64,000 nt of DNA from Lethocerus indicus (taxonomy: Eukaryota > Arthropoda > Insecta > Hemiptera > Belostomatidae): positions 11,822,604-11,886,603 of the forward strand of contig JACDQD010000011.1 in NCBI GenBank assembly GCA_019843655.1, in the 5' to 3' direction. The first letter of the stretch is position 1; every line of letters starts with the position of its first letter. The notes below the pieces were generated by a model. It did no database searches, was not told the DNA's origin, and was given only the letters and a program-made list of their open reading frames with translations. Shown piece by piece: positions 24,332 through 34,697 of the stretch. Made by a program: the position numbers and the translations under genes.

Positions 24332-24373
<42 letters not shown>
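24332..24373. repeat. (TA)n microsatellite
   Basis: About 42 bases of perfect TA dinucleotide. Confidence 0.95.
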
Positions 24374-24375
<2 letters not shown>

Positions 24376-26870
24376 GCAGAGAGATAACATCAGAGATAGT
24401 TCCCCGCCTACAAATATTTCAGATTGATTCATTAGTATTAATGGACTGGAATATTTATAATGTATATATACTGTAACTACTGTTATATCAGATTTACGTG
24501 GTAATACTGAAAATTTATCTTGTAACTCAAGTTTTCCCATTTTTTTTCGTTCGCGCTAAATTTTCACGAGCTTTAAAATAATGTAAATAACTTATTAGCC
24601 CTCTTATTGTCGAGAGCTCTATAATTTTCCCATTTTAACGCTATAGACTCAAATCGTAAATAAGTCACTTACAAAAGTTTCTCCTTCCTGGGATAACCAA
24701 CCTGCGGAAGCCAAAGTTGGGGGGCGGGGGCCGCTAAGGTTTTATAGTCGGTCTTTCTTCTTTTTTTTTTTTTGGTGCCTTCGTTAAAAAAATAAGGGCA
24801 ATATGAAATTATACGAAATTGCGAAAGTTGGTAAAGGCGAAACTTGGGAATTTAAATGCGGTATAGGTTGACTTTTAGTCTCCGAGGGGGTGGGGGGGGG
24901 AGGAAAAATATAAAGTCACCCCGGGTATTTTCCCCCGGGAGATTGTAATTGAATAAATTGAAATTTTCGCGAACTTGGATAACCCCCTCCGCGGGTTCAA
25001 TATAAAACCTTGGGAGTTAGGGACCCACTTAAATTTGTATATAATTCCGTAGGTTCCGAGAGCAAAGTCACTGATCGTCGAATGCGATTGTGGACAAAGT
25101 ATTCTGGCCCCGAATCGTGTTCAGCGTTGGCAATTATTATCGAAACTCGTCGTTACTGTTTAATTTAGCGATTCGCGCAAATACCAAATCTGGAACGCCG
25201 GTGATTTCCAAATGCCCCTTCACTTAATCCCATTTCACGTGGGTATCTCCCGTTTTCGACGCCCTAATAACTGCCAGGTTCCACGAAATAAAATCTATAC
25301 GAGTGTCCCGAATCCTCAAATTGCAAAACTGATTAATCGCAAGTACCCGGTAGACTCCGATTGGCTCTACAATGTAAAAGAATATTTACAATATCATTAT
25401 CTACCGGTGGAATTTTCATTGTTAATTTCGAAACCCGAGCACTATGGGGAGTGTTCCCCACGCTGTTTATGACACAATTTGTTTCAGCAGTAACAATGCG
25501 CTACCGAACATTCTTAAATATAACGGTTCTTGAGTATGTACCACAATTGGACTAATAGGTTAATAAACATCTTTTAAACGTTTAAATTTTGAACATTGTT
25601 GGCGGGGGGCCGCTTGGGACAATATAGCGTTTCAATTTATTATCTGGGCCACTCAACTTTGCCTTTAGCGATATCCCAATATGGCCGTTTAAGATAAAAA
25701 CTCCCGGCAACATCGCCCCCCCAGTTAAAAGAAGTTTTCACGCTCCACAAGAAACTTCTTGAGTTTACGGTCGAAACTTTTTTTTCGGGGGTGGGGGGGG
25801 GGGCGTCCAACCCCCTTCGGAGTTATGACCGAGCGTGGACATTAGAACGTATAAAGGGGTTTAATTTACCGACATTTGGTTGCACCTGCGGCGCGGTGGG
25901 GCGGGGCCGAAGAACGGACGGGATGAGCAATAACAGAATGTTGTTGGAATTGTTGGGGGGGGGTCTAATAAATATTAAACAAAAAATTGAGGAGTAAATC
26001 AGGCGGAATAGTGCCTAAGGAAAGTTGTTTAAAACAACTCAACGGATAGCTCGGAATGCTGAGAGCCTAATTGTAATCGGCAACAGGTGCTTCCTGCTAC
26101 TGATTCCGGCGAATATCCCTAACATTTTTTTATATTATTATTCCACATTCAAGTTGGCATGTGCGAGATATCTATCTGGTGACTGGTTCATCAAATCCTT
26201 CTTGCGAATTGTCAATATCCCTGTCCAGAAGGGACCTCGCTCTATCGGTTACCTACTAATATTTTTATTCTCAAGTTAATTTTCTTCCAACCAAAACGGT
26301 ACGGTTTTACGCCCGAAAATCTTTGACCGCCCCCTTACTCGGGACTATAATTTCAATCTGGTGATGAACGTTTGCAGTAGGCTACTGTCTCCGGAGTTCC
26401 GGAAGCAAACAGAGCGGGAAAGCCCTCCCTTCCTCTCTTCCTCCCACCGCCCCTTGTTCTTAGGCCCCGACTCCGCCGCCAGCCGTCGTTGTGATTAATT
26501 AATTTGAGTTTTCGCAAGGGATTAGAAGGGGATTAGTAGCGCAATCCAATCTCCTCGCCCACCCACCAACCCTCTCCTCTTATTCCTAGACTGACTTCTT
26601 GGCTTTTTTTCATTAGTCCCTCCCCGGTCTTTATTTACCCTCAGCCGGGATGTACCCGGTTCTCAATTTATTCAGCCGCTCGGCTAATCTCGATGTTCCG
26701 CCGTGGCGCCCCCACCATTAAATTAGAGGCGGCCCGCCATTAGATTAAACCGCCGACGTCGGGTCGGCGTTCTATTTATTTATTATTACCTGGAGATAGA
26801 AAATAGAAATCTATTCCTAGTTTTGAATTCAGTCTAGAGCCATTCGTATCTAATGTAAAACTATGGAAAG
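24374..26870. other. Non-coding stretch with homopolymer runs
   Basis: No gene recognised. Poly-T near 24760 and poly-G runs near 24890 and 25795 stand out. Confidence 0.45.
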
Positions 26871-27012
26871 GGCAATATGTGGATTTTTGAATGTCCGTCA
26901 TGCCAGACCAACTCACCACTCTACCGAAAGAAACAAACCGGTCTAGTAAAAGACAGGAGAGAGATGATCGGTATTCCAAACCTTCTCAGGCCACCAAATA
27001 AGTATGCCAAAA
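26871..27012 (+). mobile_element. Hairpin element, diverged relic I
   Basis: GGCAATATGTGGATTTTTGA resembles the loop opening (GGCACTTTGGATGTTTTTGA). It is followed by ACCGGTCTAGTAAAAGAC, GGTATTCCAAACCTTCTCAG and CCACCAAATAAGTATGCC, matching the 3' arm and tail in order. The hammerhead core is lost. It looks older than copies A-H. Confidence 0.6.
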
Positions 27013-29260
27013 TAATTTATTTTATACATCAATTTCTGTTCGGCATGTCCTACGTACTCATAGGTAATACACGGAGATATGCAGTGAGCTACCAAGTACG
27101 GAGTAAGGCTTGTTTGATAATTTTATTGTATTAATTTCGGGAAGAAACAACTTTAAAATGTAGTTTAATTTTCTATTACCTATATTTAACGAATAATTAC
27201 GAATGATTTCCTCGGGTTTATATCTTGTTATAATATAATGATATGTACAGATATCCTGTCAACCGCAAATACCATTCGAGTGACAGTGCTGACAGGATGT
27301 TTCGGCCGACATTCATTACTACGGTAGAGAAAAGTGTTTGAACGCGTTTAACCGTTTTATAAAATAATATTTTAGCCACTGAAATGTATACAGTTGTAAT
27401 TGGCCCCGGGGGGGGGGTGGGGCTTTTGCTCCGCAATCCGCCGTTTTATTCGGACGAAACGTCGACGCTCAAACGCGGTCCTGAATCCTGTCAAACGAAA
27501 ATAAATTAACCGGGCGGTGGAAAAAAAACGGGCTTATTTTAAACAACGTAAAAATTCCTTTAAAGGGAGCGCAACGCGAGGCCGTACCAATTATTGCGGC
27601 GACTAATTTTGCCTGAAACGTTATTTTGTCAATACAAAAGCTCCAGAGCCTGTATTTTATTTCGGTCGGGCTCGGTGCCCGTAGCTCAAGTTCAGATTAG
27701 TTTTGGATTCGCTCCGAATCGTCTTCCAATACCGGACGGGTTCAAATCGCCCCATTCCAATAGAGAAATGACCTCCGTCCAAGAGCGAGTCTTACCTCGA
27801 GGGCGCTCATTAAAAGGAAAAAAGAAGGGGCGGACCGGAGGGCGACATAAAACCATCCGTTATTAAAGGTTTTTCCCCCCGGTCGCAGCTTTCATAACCC
27901 GGCCTAAGTCCCGGTAGAACGAGAATACACGTTAAAAGTATTTTTACAGCGGTCCTTTCATTAAACCTCCCTGGAAACGGCAAGGACGGAGATAACGTCC
28001 TGGTTCGAAGTTTTCTCGGTCGTCGTAAAAAAACCGAGAAAGAAAACTTGGATACCTCCGACTATAAAGAAAAAAGAAATATTGTTTGTATCGCATAACT
28101 ATTCATGGCGACCGTGGCGATAAGAACTTATTCCTGAGTGCATGTTTACGAGAGTGGAAATTCAGTTCAGTACACTATCCTGAACGACAATATCTTAATG
28201 AGTACCTGAAAGGTTCTGTAACTTTGAATCGGGTTAACTCTTAATAAATAAATTTTAAGTTTGTTAATACTCCAAATTAATAATTTACTTTATTTAATTT
28301 CAAGGATCGTGCGGAAAATCTTGTTTTATTTTTTAATCTCAAGGTTAGTCCCATTTCTTATATTCCTACGCGCAAAGGTTTGTGAACCAATTTTTTGACC
28401 TAAATGTTTGTGATAAATGAATTATCTTGTTATGAACCATTCAAACGGGCCACAATATCATGTAATAAATATTACGTGCAACGGACCCAATAAGGGTTGA
28501 GAAACTTCGTAGCAACGATTTTTTTATTTCTCATCTGTTACATTATTAGGTATTGCACGATTCGTTACGTACTGTCGAATAGATCGAGTAGATGTTTTCG
28601 AAAAAATTGGTCCCAATAGTAAATTTGCGTTGGAGTGTAGGACTACGACAGGAAAAATAGACGTAAATATAAATCGTATTTTCCGTCTTGGCGCGCGCAG
28701 CGAGGACCTACAAATATCCGCTGCCCCCATAAGAAAAGTTGGTCGGCGGGAAGGACGCGGGAGAAAATTTACGAACCAAATCCGGATTTATATCTTCTAA
28801 ATCTAAATCTCTTAGGAAATCTTCTTGCGCAAATCCGTTTTGAAGATTTCCTATCAGGGCGGGAGAAATAACGAGATGGGGCCGCGGGCCCACTCCTCAG
28901 TCTTCCCACTTCTTTTCCGACTACTTCGGCGGAAGGGACAACTTTTACAGAGTCAGCTTTTAAGTTTCCCGCGACGCCGGGGAGTGAGGAGACAAAAAGC
29001 TCCTCGTGAGAACCGGCCCCGATGATGTGTTTTGGGAGTGGAGAGGACAACTTTTTATGAGCGAAAGTTTTCAATCGAAACCCGACTCGCGGAAGTGCCT
29101 TCGGGTTTCCACGAGCAGCGCCTCCCGCCCAACCCATCCCCCTCATTATTCCACCCGTGTTTATTAAACACCTCGTTATAGCGACGCTTTTCAAACGGGC
29201 GGCATCATCTTCGTTCTAGTCAATGATAAACGGACGACTTATTTATTGAGCCCGAGGACA
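27013..29260. other. Non-coding stretch, nothing recognised
   Basis: No gene recognised. The 141-codon minus-strand frame at 28769-29194 has no family motif. A short inverted repeat ATCCTGTCA/TGACAGGAT lies near 27253-27297. Confidence 0.45.
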
Positions 29261-29408
29261 CAACCGTGGAATCCTAACAGGCGACTCAGAAGTATCGATT
29301 TAAACCACAAATTAGGACTAATAAGATCTAAAATGGACGTCAAAACTGAACTTGGGGTTCCACCAATACAGAGATTCTAAACAAATGTCCTTCGGACAAT
29401 CCTTATAC

Positions 29409-29418
29409 TCCACGGTAT
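29409..29418 (+). repeat. Target-site duplication, left, hairpin element C
   Basis: TCCACGGTAT, matching TCCCCGGTAT at 29576-29585 with one difference. Related retrotransposon copies have this sequence once. Confidence 0.8.
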
Positions 29419-29575
29419 ACTGTAGGTTCGTGATGTTTCTGTCTCCTCTCGCTGGTTTGGTCTTTTGCTAGACCGGTTTCGGCTGCTCGCCATCTTCAGT
29501 AGCGGTGTTAGTCACTGTTAGCACGAACATACAATATTCCAACCTCTCGCAGACCACAAAACAGGTAAATTAAAT
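29419..29575 (+). mobile_element. Hairpin element copy C, 3' arm mostly deleted
   Basis: Starts ACTGTAGGTTCGTG and carries a complete 5' arm. After CACTGTTAGCAC the 3' arm is missing up to the tail, which resumes at ATTCCAACCTCTCGCAGACC and ends ACAGGTAAATTAAAT. It lies inside Jockey-like copy 5 with a 10-bp duplication of that element's own sequence, which fixes both ends of the hairpin element. The minus strand of the 5' arm carries an intact hammerhead motif. Confidence 0.85.
29467..29503 (-). ncRNA. Hammerhead ribozyme motif, element C
   Basis: On the minus strand: GCUA, CUGAAGA, extra U, GGC-GAGCA-GCC, GAAA, CCGGU, C, UAGC. All four stem I pairs are Watson-Crick and the cleavage triplet is GUC. 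The predicted cut lies between 29471 and 29470. This is the best match to the family consensus in the window. Stem III is the palindrome ACCGGU without a loop. Confidence 0.8.
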
Positions 29576-29585
29576 TCCCCGGTAT
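29576..29585 (+). repeat. Target-site duplication, right, hairpin element C
   Basis: TCCCCGGTAT, paired with 29409-29418. Confidence 0.8.
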
Positions 29586-29680
29586 GTATCGATCGGTATG
29601 TACCACACCATTCAATGGTCCTAAAGTTCCGTAGGACCTGTTAGGTTCATTGTACAATAAATAAAAAGTAAAAAAATTAC

Positions 29681-31160
29681 AAGACATTTCCAAACCCGGG
29701 GAATACCCATTTGTTAAGGCCGCGTTGATGGACCGAAATTGAACATTCAATATTTATACTATTTTCTATCGATTTATGTATTGACTCAACGGCCCGACAC
29801 CCCGGCATAAATGATTGGAATTCCCTCGGACGGAAATTTCCCCGCCCTAACCGGTTTCAGGAGAAAAACCCTCGATCCAAACGTGATCTCTCGGTGGATA
29901 TGAGGTGAAATAAAACCCGACCACTTATTCTTGTGCGCCATTATTCTCAATTCTCTTCATGCCCTCGAATACATTAGGGTAATCGAAAATTCGGTATTCT
30001 CCGATATCGGACCCCCTCCCTCCTCTCAACCACCCCCGGCCAGAAAATATTCGTTTGTTTACGTCTTAAAGAAAGCCGCGTCAGCGGGGCCCTTTCTGAA
30101 CTTCGGTTAAGTACATTTCTAGAAAATATTTACAACACATTTTATACTGTATGGTGTAGTCAGACCAGTTAGTCTCATCGGTTTTCTTTTCAATAACGGC
30201 AACATAAAAAAATATGTTTCATATTATTTTAATGCCTGATTTCGAACTACACAAGAATCGGACATTAATACCCTGGCACCCGTACCAATGGTACATCTGT
30301 CAACTCAAGAGTGAGCCTCTATAATTTTACACATTATAGCTTCCTATTAACATATTTTTTTCTCCTCTGCAACCAATATATTGTTTTGTATACTTGCTTT
30401 ACGTACAAAATGATTCAAATGAGAACTATCGTAAATTGTATTCTAAAATATTTTACTTAATTTGATCTTGTATTTGAAACTACATATTCCAGAGAGAAAG
30501 GGGAAGATATCTGGCCTTGTCAGCAGAGATTTCATCACTGTGTGAAACAAATGTAAATGTTCAGTCGACTAACGTATTTCCGATGCATAAATTGAGCAGG
30601 GCTCCAATAGCCCCACCCGGTGAATAGGTTCAAAGCCTGCACCGGATCTCTCTTTTTTCGTCCTTTTTTTTATCCGAGTCTAATCCCGTATACGTGCTCC
30701 CCTCCCTCGCTGCCCAACCCTCGGGCGAAAACTAATTTTCTCCCGCCCCCTAGTTTAACGAGGTTTGATATGGACGCCTTTCTAGCGCCCCCTTTGAGCC
30801 TCCCGTCAACCCCGTATCGCTTAATGTTTAAAGTGTATTGTTTTATCACGCGATACGTCAGTGAACTGTCCGAGTGTCGATCCTGAATTCTTAATCGTTC
30901 GCGACAATTTATGAAATGAATACAAAAAAAACAATTTTTTTAGTAAAATACCAACTCGTCGCTTAAAAGTATTATTATACGGGCGTTACGCCACTTGTAT
31001 TTTTGGAGCGGCTTTATAAAATTTGTATATCGTCGTCGATCCCAATATTCCTAAAATATTCAAAGATATAGTATTTGTAATTCGTTTAAAGCATCAGGGC
31101 GCCAACCTGAAGATAGCCGGATTACATCCAATTAGTAATTCTTGCGTTACCTAAGAAGCG
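29681..31160. other. Non-coding stretch, nothing recognised
   Basis: No gene or mobile element recognised. A tRNA B-box-like GGTTCAAAGCC at 30628-30638 has no matching A box. Confidence 0.45.
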
Positions 31161-31224
31161 GATGCTGCAGAAGATGGCGAGAAACCGAAACCCGCCTAGT
31201 TCGGTAAACAAGCGAGACCGCTCG
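31161..31224 (+). repeat. Hairpin element fragment J
   Basis: GATGCTGCAGAAGATGGCGA, GAAACCGAAACCC, GCCTAGTTCGG and AAGCGAGACCG follow the order of the 3' arm (CTACTGAAGATGGCGAGCAG, CCGAAACCGGTCTAGC, CAGCGAGAGG) with scattered changes. Neither terminus is visible. The core reads CAGAAGA, so a working ribozyme is unlikely. Confidence 0.55.
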
Positions 31225-31583
31225 AGTAATTTCCTTTCGGAGCAGTTAAGATTTTACCCACCGGGGCCATGAAACGCTATAAATATCAGGGAGTGTATTT
31301 AATAATGGATGGCTGGAGGGGGCGAAATACGGCTGTGTGCAAAAACTGCAGCCGGGTGCTAGCTACGCCGTTGCATCGACTATTGTGTTTTTTGCCCGGT
31401 CGTGGAGGTTAGTTTTGTAGACGAGGTCTCGGGGGATCCAATAAGTGGAAGTTGGTGGCCGGAGCTGAAATAAAGCCCGACCGACTCCAAGCCGTGGGGA
31501 GCGGGGGCGGAGGCGACCATCGTCTCTAGGGCTGTATATTACTCCGACGGTTTAATATACCGGTTCTTATATCGCCCCGGCCC

Positions 31584-31637
31584 GAGAGAGAGAGAGAGAG
31601 AGAGAGGGAGTGAGAGTGGGAGGAAGAGGGAGAGAGG
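31584..31637 (+). repeat. (GA)n microsatellite
   Basis: A perfect GA run to about 31606, then purine-rich GGGA/AAGAGG sequence. Confidence 0.9.
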
Positions 31638-32420
31638 GCCGCTTAATTAATCCTTTTTTGCCGAGCTTTCTTCTTCCTCCTCCCCCACTCCCTCTTAATG
31701 TGTCATTCGCCCCTCTCCATCCACCCTTTGGACACTGAGTAAAGTACAACAGTCACACTCGGGCCTATTAAATTCAGTAATCCGGTTTTCGGTTTTCTAT
31801 ATTTCTTAACGAAGACTGGGTTTCGGAGCCCCGAAAAACCAGAGGATTAGAAACAATAACCAATGAATGTATTCGATTTTTCTGTGAAAATGGACCGAAA
31901 AATAAATCTGGCTGCATCGTTATCATTTTTATCAAAGGGCGGGCCGAAGTATCTCCGAATTATGGGCCATTTCCTCGAATGGCTGTAAACTTTTTAACGC
32001 TCAATATAAATTAGCGTACCTGTTCCTTCAAGTTCCATCCGAGCCACTACCGGGAAGTAATAGGCGCGGTATCTCGGCCGGTCAACTCCGGTCCGCATTT
32101 TCACAACGCGTCGTAAACCCCAGCAGAATATCGTTTAACGGACTTGCTAACTAATTACGTTCTGCTCGGGGCGAAGTCCCGGCTGTACACAGTTTTACGG
32201 TCGCTCGCCGCCGCCGCCACCTTCGGCGAAACAAGTTCTCCGACTTAATTATGCGGTCAGGAGGTGGGGGGCCTTTCAAACTGATTCGAGAACGTGGAAA
32301 TATAAAACTTTTTAAACATTTCAGATTCAGTAATCGTCTAACGATCGTGTGCTGATTTTCTGAGAGGAGAACAGAAAATTAAAGATACCAAAACGGAAGA
32401 GATAGGTGTTTCATAAAAAT
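31638..32420. other. Non-coding stretch, nothing recognised
   Basis: No gene recognised; a short GCC repeat lies near 32205-32220. Confidence 0.45.
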
Positions 32421-32433
32421 AAAATAAAATTCC
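32421..32433 (+). repeat. Target-site duplication, left, hairpin element D
   Basis: AAAATAAAATTCC, repeated exactly at 32663-32675. Confidence 0.75.
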
Positions 32434-32662
32434 GTAGGTTTGTGGTGTTTCTGTCTCCTCTCGCTGCTTTTGGTCTTTCGGTTGCTCACCATCTTCAGTA
32501 GCGGCGTTAGTCACTGTTAGAACTTCAAAAAAAAGTGAAAGCGCCTAACAGTGACTAATACCGCTACTGAAGATGGCGAGCAGCCGAAACCGGTTTAGCG
32601 AAAGACCAAACCACCGAGAGGAGAATGAAACACCACAAACCTATATGTATTCCAACCAAGGA
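32434..32662 (+). mobile_element. Hairpin element copy D, 3' tail shortened
   Basis: Begins (CC)GTAGGTTTGTGGTGTTTC with a full 5' arm whose hammerhead has lost the GCTAGACCGGTT segment. The short loop (TTAGAACTTCAAAAAAAAGT) is followed by CTAACAGTGACTAA and a full 3' arm. The tail stops after TATTCCAACC, before the usual CTCGCAGACCACAAAACAGG segment, yet an exact 13-bp direct repeat flanks the element. Either the 3' end was shortened at insertion, or reverse transcription started from an internal point. Confidence 0.78.
32563..32599 (+). ncRNA. Hammerhead ribozyme motif, element D
   Basis: GCUA, CUGAAGA, extra U, GGC-GAGCA-GCC, GAAA, CCGGU, U, UAGC. The cleavage nucleotide is U (GUU) instead of C, which is within the NUH rule but usually slower than GUC. 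Stem I is fully paired. Confidence 0.7.
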
Positions 32663-32675
32663 AAAATAAAATTCC
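32663..32675 (+). repeat. Target-site duplication, right, hairpin element D
   Basis: Exact 13-base repeat of 32421-32433. Confidence 0.75.
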
Positions 32676-34661
32676 TTATCATGCCTTATCAACAGTGCAC
32701 AAACACCGTATGAAAACTGGTGGCGGTTCTGAATTTTACTGAAACTTTAAATTAAGTGTATAATCGGTTGGAAACAGCGCCTGATACTGGAATCGGATAT
32801 AGAGTAGGGACTGGGGAAGTGGGAGAAAGTATATCGTACGATTCTCTCGGCATGAAATGTTCTACGGTATTATTGAAGTGACTAGGAAGGAATTCTCAAG
32901 TTATAGATCTCAGGACGGAGCGGCAATCCCCCTTTCGATTGGCATTTAAACATTTAAACGGCATTTAATAAAACGCCATTGTTCCCGGGGACGGTCCCGA
33001 GGAGCGCCGGCTCAGAAATTATAGGGAAGAACAAAGGGGGCGCCAGCAAAGGAAGTCAAACAAAAGGGTTGGGGGCGGTGTGTGCACGGAAGCAGAAGCA
33101 AGGGCTATCTATTATTAAACCGTGTCTCCGGAGTCTGCGACAATTAGACACACGTCGTCGCTGCGAGTGCGTGCGTGCGCGCCTACGCGTGCCCGTGTGC
33201 GTGCCCGGGGGTAGGACCGCCCAGCCCTTATTGAATATATAATTAGTCGAGTCGAAGCGAAGGAAGAGGCGGGAGGCCGCCCGCGACTTTGTTCGAAACC
33301 GGCTCCTCCGGGGGGCCTCCTCCGAAGGGAGTTATTAAGTGTGAAGGGACAAAATGTTTGCTCGGGAAACAGTTTCATAGGGTGGAGGGAATTATTATTC
33401 ACAGTATTCCCCGTTGTTCTCAGAGTTTGACGAGAAGCGGCTTCTTTAACTCTGATAACATTACGTTCCATTTGTTTCGGGCAAACAGTCTAAATCCGTC
33501 AACAGGGTAACTGTCTACAATTATCTGACAACCTTTTTGCATATTATGTCTAACTGAAGTCGTCTATGATATCGCCTAATTTAGTGCAGATTTAAAAAAA
33601 ATAAATAACCTTCGGATTATCCTGTAATTGTTAGTTTATAATTAGCCGGGCCGGTTGAATATGAAACGTCTGAAACTTCATCCTCTCCCTTAAGTTACCC
33701 GCAGAATTCTTCTGTCTTCTGTCACTGTATTGAAGTAAATATGGAGAAGGAACACAGTGTGAAAAAGGGTAGAATCACACATTTATATCACGGTAGCGAG
33801 GTAACAATTATTCATCACTAATTAAGCGTTTTAGGGAGGGCCAGGTTTGAAATTCAAATCCTCTACACGATAATAGGGCCCACGAATCGGTTACGAGGTC
33901 CTTAAATCTCTTAAAAACCGGTTTCGGGCCGCATTAATATTTCCACCCTACGGAAGTCGACCAAAACATTGACCCCGCGAGCCTTGACGCGGTCGTATAT
34001 CACGAAAAAAAGTTGTTTTTTCAGTAGCTAGCCCTTCCATAGCCCTGTTTTATGGTTGCCTTTGTACTCCTACAAAGCGCGCGCGTGTGTGTGTGTGAGG
34101 ACGCGTGTCCATAAGGGTCCATAAGGGGATGTCCGGTCTTTGGGGAGAGGGATGGTCCCATCAGTGTCCCTCATTGTTGTCCAGGTCTCAACAATGGGAC
34201 ACCCGAGAATAAAAGGCTCCCCCCCCCCCGAAGGGGTAAACATCCCCTATAATATATCATACTTAACGCTCAGAAGGACAATTACCACATTACAGTGTAC
34301 AATAATAATAGCAATGAACAAAGTAAACATCTCAGCCACAACCAGTGTCCTATTCTACGATTGACCAATAATGAGTCCGATTGTTCTATCGATAATAACT
34401 ATCGGTCTCAATGAGTAATCTAATATAAAATAAGTACGTGATGTAGGTTTAAACGTGAATACAACTTTCATATTTAATGTATTTTTTTTAATACTTTACA
34501 TAATGATTTATGCAGGGACCTTTAATTGTGCTTACATAAATTCATTTACCGAAGCGTAAAATGATAAACTCGAGGTTTATTAAAAAATGTAATTTATCTC
34601 TTAGAGTTAAATAACCCTTAAGAAACACCACATTCTTATATTTTATCTTTCAATAACTTAT

Positions 34662-34663
<2 letters not shown>
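32676..34663. other. Non-coding stretch, nothing recognised
   Basis: No gene recognised. A short GC/GT alternating run lies at 34078-34098, and GT/GC-rich sequence at 33150-33210. Confidence 0.45.

Positions 34664-34694
<31 letters not shown>
34664..34694. repeat. (TA)n microsatellite
   Basis: About 31 bases of perfect TA dinucleotide. Confidence 0.93.

Positions 34695-34697
<3 letters not shown>

Larger units (their letters stand above)
29261..29680 (+). pseudogene. Jockey-like retrotransposon fragment, copy 5, interrupted by hairpin element C
   Basis: The left part (29261-29418) carries GTGGAATCCT, GACTCAGAAGTATCGATTTA, GGGGTTCCACCAA, CAGAGATTCTAAACAAATG and TCCTTATACTCCACGGTAT in family order. 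The right part resumes after the insertion with TCCCCGGTATGT, CCACACCATTCAATGG and the 3' tail TTCATTGTACAATAAATAAA then AAGTAAAAAAA. In copy 7 the two sides are continuous (CTCCCCGGTATGTTTCTAAC), so the hairpin element entered this copy after it had inserted. There are internal deletions on both sides. Confidence 0.75.

Noticed and set aside
27250..27300. Short inverted repeat ATCCTGTCA/TGACAGGAT
   Set aside because: Nine-base arms in AT-rich DNA; likely chance and no element ends nearby.
30590..30640. tRNA-like B box GGTTCAAAGCC
   Set aside because: No A box and no cloverleaf could be drawn.
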